Below are positions 1 to 5,339 of a DNA stretch of 5,641 nucleotides, piece by piece; positions within the stretch are counted from its first letter, which is position 1, and the number at the start of each line of letters is the position of its first letter. The stretch covers positions 1-5,641 of the forward strand of contig NZ_JONR01000078.1 of the NCBI RefSeq assembly GCF_000711955.1. Direction: 5' to 3'. Origin of the DNA: Nevskia soli DSM 19509. GTDB lineage: Bacteria; Pseudomonadota; Gammaproteobacteria; Nevskiales; Nevskiaceae. A program made the position numbers and the translations under genes. The notes under the pieces were generated by a model, which saw nothing but the letters and a program-made list of their open reading frames with translations, was not told the DNA's origin and searched no databases.

Positions 1-909
1 ATGGACGAAATCGCCAGCAACAACAGCACGGTGTTCCTGGAGCGCAACATCGTCTCCGCCACCGGCGTCTACGGCGGCGTGGATTACACCAACGGCGTGT
101 ACTACAGCTGGAACAAGGGTGCCTTCACCAGCAGCGACAACCTGTGGGCCGGTGCCTCGGTCTACTCCCTGCACAAGCAGACCGGCGGCGCCGAAAACCG
201 CACCCAGGGCCTGGGCTACAACGCCCGCCTGGCTTATGCGCCGTTTGTTTCCCCGACGGCCTGGGCGCATGTCGGCGTGAACTTCAGCAATGACAATTCC
301 GACGTCAACAGCACGGTCACCTCGACCGCCTCGCCGTACGCCGGCTTCGGACCGGCTTACACCTACGGTGGCCGTTCCGGTGCCAAGTTCACCCTGGCCA
401 GCTATGGCTCGGGCAACGCCAAGGCGCTGGGCAATCCGCACCAGGATGCCATCGGCGGCGAACTGGCCGGCGCCTGGGGCCCGGTTTACGGTCAGGCTGA
501 GTACACCATGCTGGGTCTGCACCAGGAAGGCCTGAACGAAACCAACGTCAACGCCTACTCGGTCACCGGCGCCTACGCCATCACCGGCGAAACCCGCACC
601 TACGACAAGAAGAACGCCACCTACAACGGCCTGCGCCCGGCGCATGCCTACGGCGCCTTCGAGATCGCGGCGCGTTACGACCATGCCCAGAACAATCTCA
701 CCAATGGCAATGTCGGTTGCACCGCGGCGGGTGCGGTGGCGGCGAACGTCAGCAAGTGCGATGTGTCGCTGATCACCGTCGGCCTGAACTACTACCCGAA
801 CCCGGCCGTCCGCTTCGTGTTCAACTACACGCACGGCGAAGCCAACCTCGGCAATGCCGGCAAGGACAAGCCGGACAGCCTCGGCCTGCGCGCGCAGCTG
901 GTGTTCTAA
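1..909 (+). CDS. Phosphate-selective porin (OprP/OprO family), 5'-truncated by the window edge
   Basis: Outer-membrane beta-barrel channel, probably for phosphate or polyphosphate. Only the C-terminal 302 residues are visible. The ATG at position 1 is almost certainly an internal methionine, because no signal peptide follows and the first residues (SNNSTVFLERN) match an internal part of the family. Family signatures seen: alternating aromatic/polar strands, YAITGETRTYD at 191-201, GAFEIAARYDHA at 218-229, and VGLNYYPNPAVRFVFNYTHGEA near the C-terminus (about 260-281, Y and N positions typical), ending in Leu-Val-Phe, the usual outer-membrane assembly signal. C240 and C253 bracket a short Ala-rich stretch and could form a disulfide in an outer loop. 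A phoU gene lies 169 bp downstream, which supports a phosphate role. The family call is from remembered motifs; anion specificity is inferred. Confidence 0.85.
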   Translation: MDEIASNNSTVFLERNIVSATGVYGGVDYTNGVYYSWNKGAFTSSDNLWAGASVYSLHKQTGGAENRTQGLGYNARLAYAPFVSPTAWAHVGVNFSNDNSDVNSTVTSTASPYAGFGPAYTYGGRSGAKFTLASYGSGNAKALGNPHQDAIGGELAGAWGPVYGQAEYTMLGLHQEGLNETNVNAYSVTGAYAITGETRTYDKKNATYNGLRPAHAYGAFEIAARYDHAQNNLTNGNVGCTAAGAVAANVSKCDVSLITVGLNYYPNPAVRFVFNYTHGEANLGNAGKDKPDSLGLRAQLVF

Positions 910-943
910 GGTTTAAAAAGCGGTTTTGCGGTAAAGTTGCATG

Positions 944-977
944 ACCCGGCGCGGCGCAAGCCGCGCCGGGTGTTTTT
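944..977 (+). terminator. Strong intrinsic terminator after the phosphate porin
   Basis: A perfect 12-bp GC-rich stem (944-955 with 960-971) closes a GCAA loop of the GNRA type, followed by TG and five T's at 973-977. It starts 34 bp after the porin stop and 101 bp before the phoU start. It should end most porin transcripts, so phoU probably has its own promoter or depends on readthrough. Confidence 0.9.
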
Positions 978-1078
978 CCAGACGATGCTTTGGTATCGTG
1001 TGGAAAAGCAGGGTCAATCCAGCCTGCTCCGACGGCCAACTCTCCGGCGGAACGGAATCGTCGTACCGGTAGCGAACC

Positions 1079-1801
1079 ATGACTAGCCTGTCCTACAAGT
1101 CGCATATCTCCAGCCAGTACAACGAGGAGCTGGAGGACGTACGGCAGCGCGTGCTGGCCATGGGTGGCCTGGTGGAGCAGCAGATCGTCGACGCCACCCG
1201 CGCCCTGATGGAGAACGACGGCGTCCTCGGTGAGGAAGTGTCGCGCAACGACTTCAAGGTCAACCAGCTGGAGGTGCTGATCGACGAGGAGTGCAGCGGC
1301 ATCCTGGCGCGGCGCCAGCCCACCGCCGGCGACCTGCGCCTGGTTTACGCCATCATCAAGACCATCACCGATCTGGAGCGCATCGGCGACGAAGCCGAGA
1401 AGATCGCGCGCATGGCCGTGGACCTGGCTTCGCAGGGCGGCGGCAACGCTCCGCTGATCGAAGTCGGGCACCTGTCACGGCATGTCTCGCAGATGGTGCG
1501 CGACGGCCTCGACGCCTTTGCCCGCATGGATGCCGACGCGGCCCTGGCCGTGGCCCGCGAGGACATGGCGGTGGACCGCGAGTACGAAGCCCTGATGCGC
1601 CAGTGCATCACCTTCATGATGGAAGATCCGCGCACCATCCGCCGCGTCATGGACATCATCTGGTCGGTACGCTCGCTCGAGCGCATCGGCGACCACGCCC
1701 GCAACATTGCCGAATACGTCATCTATTTCGTCAAGGGCAAGGACGTGCGCCACATCGGCATCGAGCAGATGGAGCGCGAGGTTCGGGGTACTTCCGAGTA
1801 G
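1079..1801 (+). CDS. phoU: PhoU, phosphate signalling regulator
   Basis: Cytoplasmic helical protein that links the Pst phosphate transporter to the PhoR/PhoB two-component system and represses the Pho regulon when phosphate is plentiful. At 240 residues it has the family's usual length and contains both PhoU repeats. The metal-binding E-x3-D type motifs are intact: LERIGDEAEKIA at 99-110 (E100, D104) and LERIGDHARNIAEYV at 200-214 (E201, D205, N209). IDEECSGILARRQP (68-81) and FMMEDPR (179-185) are also highly typical. The start was chosen because residues from 7 onward align with the usual N-terminus. No strong Shine-Dalgarno is visible before it. In many proteobacteria phoU follows pstSCAB; here it follows a phosphate porin and no pst gene is visible in the window. 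The next gene is convergent and 436 bp away. Confidence 0.97.
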   Translation: MTSLSYKSHISSQYNEELEDVRQRVLAMGGLVEQQIVDATRALMENDGVLGEEVSRNDFKVNQLEVLIDEECSGILARRQPTAGDLRLVYAIIKTITDLERIGDEAEKIARMAVDLASQGGGNAPLIEVGHLSRHVSQMVRDGLDAFARMDADAALAVAREDMAVDREYEALMRQCITFMMEDPRTIRRVMDIIWSVRSLERIGDHARNIAEYVIYFVKGKDVRHIGIEQMEREVRGTSE

Positions 1802-1958
1802 TACCCGGGCGTCCGCACGTAGCTTCCGGCACCGCCGAAGCATCAACAAACACCGGTTCTTTTTTCAATGCCTCTGCGCCACCGGCGCGGTGTATCGTTG
1901 CGTTCGCCGCGAGTAAGCGGATCAGGCATGCGTTTCCGGCCGCCCCGCGTCGGAAAAC
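1802..1958. other. Intergenic stretch between phoU and repeat copy 1
   Basis: No gene is seen. A bulged 8-bp stem at 1822-1841 (GCTTC-C-GGC against GCCGAAGC) lies 17 bp before a T-run at 1859-1865. It may help end phoU transcripts, but the gap between stem and T-run is too long for a standard intrinsic terminator, so no terminator is called. Confidence 0.4.
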
Positions 1959-2104
1959 GCTGACCTCGAAACGGACCTTTACCCACTGGGATGGGAGATT
2001 TGGGACCCGATTGCTGGCGGGTTTCCGTCTCGAGGCCAGCGAAGGCAGCTTAGCGTGGCCTCGGTATCTTGGACCGCGCCGAATCCCATGAAATTCCCAC
2101 GGGG
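1959..2104 (+). repeat. Structured dispersed repeat, copy 1 (146 bp)
   Basis: This stretch recurs in the same orientation at 3920-4065 and both copies are 146 bp long. Shared blocks in this copy are 1982-1998 (CCCACTGGGATGGGAGA), 2011-2018 (TTGCTGGC), 2046-2055 (CAGCTTAGCG) and a 22-base tail at 2082-2103, identical in both copies. The first part folds into a hairpin: 1959-1975 pairs with 2024-2040, 15 of 17 positions matched, with the conserved G-rich block in the loop. The element lies between two convergent genes. I do not recognise it as a named family. It could be a non-autonomous mobile repeat or a structured RNA. Reading frames through it are not convincing as genes. Confidence 0.85.
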
Positions 2105-2190
2105 TGCGTATTCCATGTGATCCGGTGCGGGGTTGCGCTTCAGGCCGCGCTCGTATGTGCATCGTCCCCTGTCACATTCCTTTCCATGAA

Positions 2191-2233
2191 GCAGCCCTGC
2201 GATTCGTGCAATGCCCGCGAACCGCAGGGCCGC
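2191..2233 (-). terminator. Hairpin just after the porin stop, probable terminator or mRNA 3' end
   Basis: A 16-bp stem (2218-2233 with 2191-2206 read on the minus strand) with an 11-base loop begins 4 bases after the minus-strand stop at 2238. Read as minus-strand RNA all 16 pairs form, two of them G-U. Read as plus-strand RNA those two become A-C mismatches. This asymmetry indicates that it serves the minus-strand porin. Only two T's follow the stem, so it may protect the 3' end or assist termination rather than act as a classical intrinsic terminator. Confidence 0.6.
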
Positions 2234-2237
2234 AGCC

Positions 2238-3653
2238 TCAGAAGGTAAAGCGGATGCCGACCATCGGGGCGATGTTGGAACTCACCAGGTAACCGGAAGC
2301 CAGGCCATCGGCGACGCTGGAGAAGTTGACGCCCAGGTAGGCGTCGAAGCGTTTGGACAGGCGGTAGTCGCCCACCGCGGAGATGTCATACAAGGTGCCG
2401 CTGCATGACGAGGCGCTGGTATCGTGGCAGCCGGTTTTGTTGTAGTTGCCCTGGTCGTAGCGGTAGTAGGCGCCGACCAGGTCCAGATCCCGGGTAATGG
2501 AGTAGCGCACACCGACCCAGGAGATCTGCAGGATCTTGTGGATGTCGTAGGCGGTGTTGGTGACGTTGCTCAGCACATAGCCGCCGATGGTCTCCGTGCC
2601 GTTGGCAATGGGATGCGAAGGGTTGGCGTAGCTGATGTGCTCGTAGCCTGCATATACCTTCACCGGCCCCCGCGTGTATTTCCCCTGGAAGGAGTAGCTG
2701 CGGTTGTCCGAGATGGTGGCGGCGAGGGTGCCTGGCGCGGCCGCGGCCTGCGAGGCGCTGAGGGAGGCTGCGGAGACCGCATCCCGCACATAGGCGTAGA
2801 GCGCGTCGAAGGAAAAGCCGGCGTAGTCGAAGCCCACGTCGACCGAGTCGGCGCCCCCGGGGATGTTGCCGTCGCTGCCGAACTGATGCAGCAGGCCGAT
2901 ATGGCCGGGACCATGGCCATATACGTATTTGATCGCGGAATCGTAGCGCAGATCCTCGGTGTCGCCGTTGCCCCCGGAGACGCCCGAATAGCCGATCGGC
3001 GAAAAGGCCTGGGACTGCGCCTGCGGATCGTATTTGGCGAGATTGTCGGCCATCAGTCCGGTCTGGCGGCCGAAGGTCAGCGTGCCCCATTCCTTCGAGG
3101 CGATGCCGCCGTAGGCGGCGCCGTTGAACGGCTGTCCGGCCCGGCTGGAGTCGCCGCTGGTGGCCTGGCTGGTGAGCGCCTTGCCGTTGTTGTTGACCAG
3201 GGACGCCGGCCCATCGGTGAGCTTGCCGGAAGTGGGCTGGAACCCGGTCTCCAGCCTGAATACGGCTGACAGGTCATCGTTGATGCGCTCGAAGCCGCTC
3301 AGCCCGATACGGGACTGGCTCAGGCCATTGGGCGCGATCGAGGTGATCGACTTGTTGCTGAATTTCTGCACCAGGAAGGGCAGGCCGGGACCGTAGTCCG
3401 GACTCAGCGGTGCGCCGTGACTCATGTAGGCAAGGCCGATATCGACGGTGCCGTAGAGTGTGATGCCGTGGAAGGTGAGACCGTCATCGCCGGCGGGTGT
3501 GCTTTGCGCGATCGCCGGTGCCTGGATTGCGGCGCCGGCGGCAAACAGGGTTGCCCCATAGAACCGGGCTGAGGCTCTGCATGAATAAATAGATGGTTTC
3601 GTAATATATTTATTAATATCTACTTTATTCTTTGAAAATATTGAATTAGTCAA
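2238..3653 (-). CDS. General Gram-negative porin, probably induced at low oxygen
   Basis: Outer-membrane trimeric-type porin for small solutes (16-strand general porin family common in beta- and gammaproteobacteria). 471 residues. The start is TTG at 3653-3651, chosen because GGAGGG lies at 3665-3660 with a 6-base spacer and no in-frame ATG occurs before the signal peptide. The hydrophobic signal region is about residues 31-49 with likely cleavage at AIA(49)/Q50, giving a signal peptide with an unusually long 30-residue front part encoded by AT-rich DNA. The mature protein opens with FHGITLYGTVDIGLAYMSHG (61-80), a typical first strand. SRIGLSGFERINDDLSAVFR, then a LETGF segment, is the classic constriction-side motif. 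TLTFGRQTGL and the C-terminal GIRFTF are also typical. Two cysteines lie close together in a late loop (GCHDTSASSC). The substrate cannot be told from sequence. An FNR-type box upstream suggests oxygen control. Confidence 0.92.
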   Translation of the reverse strand: MTNSIFSKNKVDINKYITKPSIYSCRASARFYGATLFAAGAAIQAPAIAQSTPAGDDGLTFHGITLYGTVDIGLAYMSHGAPLSPDYGPGLPFLVQKFSNKSITSIAPNGLSQSRIGLSGFERINDDLSAVFRLETGFQPTSGKLTDGPASLVNNNGKALTSQATSGDSSRAGQPFNGAAYGGIASKEWGTLTFGRQTGLMADNLAKYDPQAQSQAFSPIGYSGVSGGNGDTEDLRYDSAIKYVYGHGPGHIGLLHQFGSDGNIPGGADSVDVGFDYAGFSFDALYAYVRDAVSAASLSASQAAAAPGTLAATISDNRSYSFQGKYTRGPVKVYAGYEHISYANPSHPIANGTETIGGYVLSNVTNTAYDIHKILQISWVGVRYSITRDLDLVGAYYRYDQGNYNKTGCHDTSASSCSGTLYDISAVGDYRLSKRFDAYLGVNFSSVADGLASGYLVSSNIAPMVGIRFTF

Positions 3654-3659
3654 AGTTTA

Positions 3660-3665
3660 CCCTCC
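3660..3665 (-). promoter_or_regulatory. Strong Shine-Dalgarno fixing a TTG start
   Basis: GGAGGG on the minus strand sits 6 bases before TTG at 3653-3651. The strength and spacing of this site are the main reason for accepting the non-ATG start of the porin. Confidence 0.8.
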
Positions 3666-3724
3666 ACATAAAGCATTTATAAAAATCTGTTTTCTATGGA
3701 AACATATGTGCTTTATTATGTGGA
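3663..3724. repeat. Inverted repeat straddling the predicted porin transcription start
   Basis: TCCACATAAAGCA at 3663-3675 is mirrored by 3709-3724 (TGCTTTATTATGTGGA), a match of all 13 bases apart from a 3-base insertion (ATT/TAT) in the second arm. The arms are 33 bp apart. One arm covers the -10 element, the other overlaps the Shine-Dalgarno. If transcription starts near 3708 the upstream arm is not in the mRNA, so a paired protein-binding site on DNA is more likely than an RNA hairpin. An 8-bp palindrome (ACATATGT, 3702-3709) lies beside it. Confidence 0.6.
3715..3720 (-). promoter_or_regulatory. Probable -10 element of the porin promoter
   Basis: CATAAT on the minus strand matches TATAAT at five of six bases. 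It would start transcription near 3708 and give a leader of about 55 bases before the TTG start. No good -35 is seen, as expected for a promoter where FNR occupies that position. Confidence 0.6.
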
Positions 3725-3743
3725 TAGCTTTTCTTTTATTGCC

Positions 3744-3757
3744 TTGATCTAAGTCAA
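3744..3757 (-). promoter_or_regulatory. FNR/Anr-type operator upstream of the porin
   Basis: Read on the minus strand the site is TTGACTTAGATCAA, which matches the FNR/Anr consensus TTGAT-N4-ATCAA at 9 of 10 defined bases. Its centre (3750.5) lies about 42 bp upstream of the transcription start predicted from the CATAAT element at 3720-3715. That is the usual place for direct (class II) activation by FNR-like proteins. FNR/Anr sense loss of oxygen through an iron-sulfur cluster; related Dnr-type regulators of nitric-oxide response use a near-identical site and cannot be excluded. Confidence 0.8.
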
Positions 3758-3790
3758 GATTAAAATAGTCTTTATAAATTTATTTATCTT

Positions 3791-3919
3791 GTTTCGTCGC
3801 CTCGCGGACAGCCGTCTCCAGGGCACCCCAACGGCCCTGCCGAAGGGAGCCCCGCCAACGCCGGGCTTTCGTTTCGCCGCACACCAGGCTGCGCGGCGGC
3901 TGGTCGGCCCATGAAAAGA
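3791..3919. other. GC-rich intergenic stretch before repeat copy 2
   Basis: No gene is seen between the AT-rich promoter island and the repeat. A short stem (AGCCC with GGGCT, 3848-3867, continuing past one mismatch) is present without a T-run. Base composition returns sharply to GC-rich here. Confidence 0.4.
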
Positions 3920-4065
3920 GCTGACCTTGAGGCGCCGTTTGCCCACTGGGATGGGAGAGTTCGGGTCCTGATTTGCTGGCAGGAAGTTCCTCAAGGTCAG
4001 CGAAACCAGCTTAGCGCCCTGGATCCGGCGCGGAAGGGGCGAAATCCCATGAAATTCCCACGGGA
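3920..4065 (+). repeat. Structured dispersed repeat, copy 2 (146 bp)
   Basis: Same element as 1959-2104, same orientation and length. Shared blocks are 3942-3958, 3973-3980, 4007-4016 and the 22-base tail at 4043-4064. Its hairpin is a perfect 13-bp stem: 3920-3932 (GCTGACCTTGAGG) with 3989-4001. Relative to copy 1, two pairs have changed on both sides (C-G to T-A at 3928/3993, A-T to G-C at 3932/3989), and two A-C mismatches of copy 1 are true pairs here. That pattern indicates selection on, or mechanistic maintenance of, the fold. The element lies upstream of the minus-strand porin, outside its promoter. Confidence 0.85.
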
Positions 4066-4444
4066 GCCCCCCAGGAGGGTGATAGCGCAGAAATCCATGA
4101 AGCAGCGGTGTTGGTGCCATCCCTGACCTGCCGCAGTGCACGCTCCGCTTTCGGAGCCCTTCCCGGCTGTCGTTGAGCGAGGGGCTGATCCGACGGCAAG
4201 TGAGATCGCTTTCCCGTTTTCGTCGATCCCTGTTTCAGGAGCTCTTTCCATTTCGCCTGAAACGGTTCGGGAAGCGGTTTCAAAGGTCCCGCCTCGACCG
4301 CGATTCCCTCCTAAATCCCCCTGAAAAGCCGTGGGATTTTCGTGAGAAATCATCCGTCCGCAAGCCGGTCAGAGCACGCAGAATCATCGCGGCTCGCAGG
4401 CCGCACTCGGCAACGACTGGCGTTTCGACTTTGGAGATACGGAA
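4066..4444. other. Intergenic stretch with small hairpins, no gene called
   Basis: No convincing gene. Visible structure: a 6-bp stem with a 4-base loop at 4142-4157 (GCTCCG/CGGAGC), and an 8-bp stem at 4232-4239 with 4256-4263 (GTTTCAGG/CCTGAAAC, 16-base loop). A 19-base stretch at 4329-4347 matches, on the minus strand, 16 of 19 bases of the conserved repeat tail and may be a decayed fragment. A promoter for the downstream gene was not identified. Confidence 0.45.
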
Positions 4445-5224
4445 ATGAAAAAAAGCAGCATGTGGATGGCGATTTACGGCAAGCCTCTGGTGGCCGGTCT
4501 GGTCGTAACGGCGGCGATCGCCGCGACAGGGATATCCCGGGCGGATCCGGTCGCGGAGTTTTCGCAGCGCATGGTGGTGTCGGGCGGCGGCGGCGACCCG
4601 GTCTGCAAGCAGGGCTCCGACTGGAGTCCTGAGGACTTCGTGTGCAAGCCGTCCGAGGCCGCACCCACGGCGGCGCAGCGCACCATCACGGTGACCGCTG
4701 CGGGGCGCGCTGTCGGCACCATCGTGGTCACCAACGATGGCTTCGGCACCGGCAGGCCGGTGCTCGGCGTCAAGAACGGCCGCTGCCCGGCGGATGTGCA
4801 ACTGGAAGATGGCTCGCAGGAGCAGATCGGAGTCAAGGCCGAGTTCGTCATTACACCGGTTCACGGCGGCAGCCCGCGCACTGTCACGACCATCCTGGCC
4901 GAGCCGCAGCCGGCGCAGTTCCTGCGCAAGGGGCGCGGGCGCGAAGTGTTCGCGCTGCCGATGCTGGAGCAGCCGCTGGCCACCGAGGAGCCCGTTAACC
5001 TGGGGCTGGTCAGTCCAGGGGACCGCATCAAGCTGCGCCTGTTCGCCGTCGGCACCATGACCAGTTGCGAGGACGGCGCGCTCAAGCACCAGCCGGTGCT
5101 GGCGGGCCTGTGGGGTCCGAGTTCGACGCAGGCGGTGGGTTATCTCACCACGCCGCAGTCGACCTATGTATGGGACGACACCAAGGTGGCGCCGTTCAAG
5201 GCGGTGGCGACGTTCTCGTATTGA
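4445..5224 (+). CDS. Exported protein of unknown function with four cysteines
   Basis: Not recognised. 259 residues starting at ATG, with GGAG at 4433-4436 and an 8-base spacer supporting the start. The N-terminus is a signal peptide: KK at 2-3, a hydrophobic core at about 15-30 (LVAGLVVTAAIAATGI), and likely cleavage after SRA(33) before D34. No lipobox cysteine or later membrane segment is seen, so the product is probably periplasmic or secreted. The mature part has four cysteines (C54, C67, C114, C208); the first two lie in a compact segment (VCKQGSDWSPEDFVCKPSE), so disulfides are likely. The remainder is rich in Val/Thr with short beta-like stretches, has no catalytic motif I know, and ends ATFSY. 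It stands alone: the porin is divergent and 791 bp away, and a convergent transposase follows. Codon use looks GC-rich and normal, which supports a real gene. Confidence 0.75.
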   Translation: MKKSSMWMAIYGKPLVAGLVVTAAIAATGISRADPVAEFSQRMVVSGGGGDPVCKQGSDWSPEDFVCKPSEAAPTAAQRTITVTAAGRAVGTIVVTNDGFGTGRPVLGVKNGRCPADVQLEDGSQEQIGVKAEFVITPVHGGSPRTVTTILAEPQPAQFLRKGRGREVFALPMLEQPLATEEPVNLGLVSPGDRIKLRLFAVGTMTSCEDGALKHQPVLAGLWGPSSTQAVGYLTTPQSTYVWDDTKVAPFKAVATFSY

Positions 5225-5255
5225 GGCAAGCGCTTTGGTGGCTCGATCATTCCTG

Positions 5256-5324
5256 GCGCCGCAACGGACCCGTTGGATCTTTCGCGGCGCTCAGGATGAC
5301 TAGCCAACTTTCTGTCATCCTGAG
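5256..5324. repeat. Palindromic intergenic repeat beside the IS110 end
   Basis: Three nested or adjacent stems: GCGCCG 5256-5261 with CGGCGC 5285-5290; inside it CAACGG 5262-5267 with CCGTTG 5270-5275; then a perfect 11-bp stem 5290-5300 (CTCAGGATGAC) with 5314-5324. The CTCAGGATGAC/GTCATCCTGAG type of palindrome is a widespread bacterial intergenic repeat that often leads to false small proteins ending in FAALRMT. It may also end transcripts of both convergent genes, though no T-run follows. Confidence 0.7.
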
Positions 5325-5339
5325 ATTCTATGGTTTTGG

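Larger units (their letters stand above)
3601..3790 (-). promoter_or_regulatory. AT-rich promoter and leader region of the porin
   Basis: By hand count 3601-3780 has 42 G/C bases in 180 (about 23%), against a clearly GC-rich surround. It spans the upstream regulatory region and the first codons of the minus-strand porin. The edge inside the gene is abrupt: codons for residues 1 to about 25 are AT-rich, and from the signal-peptide core on they are GC-rich. Such a region could be a recently joined promoter or a target for a nucleoid silencer; neither can be decided here. Confidence 0.75.

Noticed and set aside
1..3. ATG at position 1 as the start of the first porin
   Set aside because: No ribosome-binding site can be seen and no signal peptide follows. 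The sequence matches the middle of the porin family, so the gene begins before the window.
1822..1866. Terminator after phoU
   Set aside because: The stem is short and bulged, and the T-run lies 17 bp beyond it, too far for a standard intrinsic terminator.
1291..2091. 266-residue open frame overlapping phoU in another frame and running into repeat copy 1
   Set aside because: phoU is unambiguous in its own frame. This frame is Arg/His/Pro-rich low-complexity and crosses gene, intergenic and repeat DNA.
1731..2162. Similar minus-strand frames through both repeats (also at 3749-4141) with matching peptide stretches such as PWEFHGI
   Set aside because: The similarity comes from the repeated DNA. 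The stretches outside the blocks diverge with indels, and the hairpin covariation explains the conservation better than protein coding.
2424..3269. 281-residue open frame on the plus strand inside the minus-strand porin
   Set aside because: The opposite strand encodes a clear porin with family motifs across the same region; this frame is a Gly/Val-rich shadow.
1959..4065. CRISPR or tandem array made from the repeated blocks
   Set aside because: Only two long copies almost 2 kb apart with a gene between them; there are no short regularly spaced repeats or cas genes.
4280..5089. 269-residue open frame on the minus strand opposite the exported-protein gene
   Set aside because: It runs antisense through a gene with a signal peptide and a good ribosome-binding site. 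Its composition is Arg/Ala/His-rich, as expected from the complement of GC-rich coding DNA.
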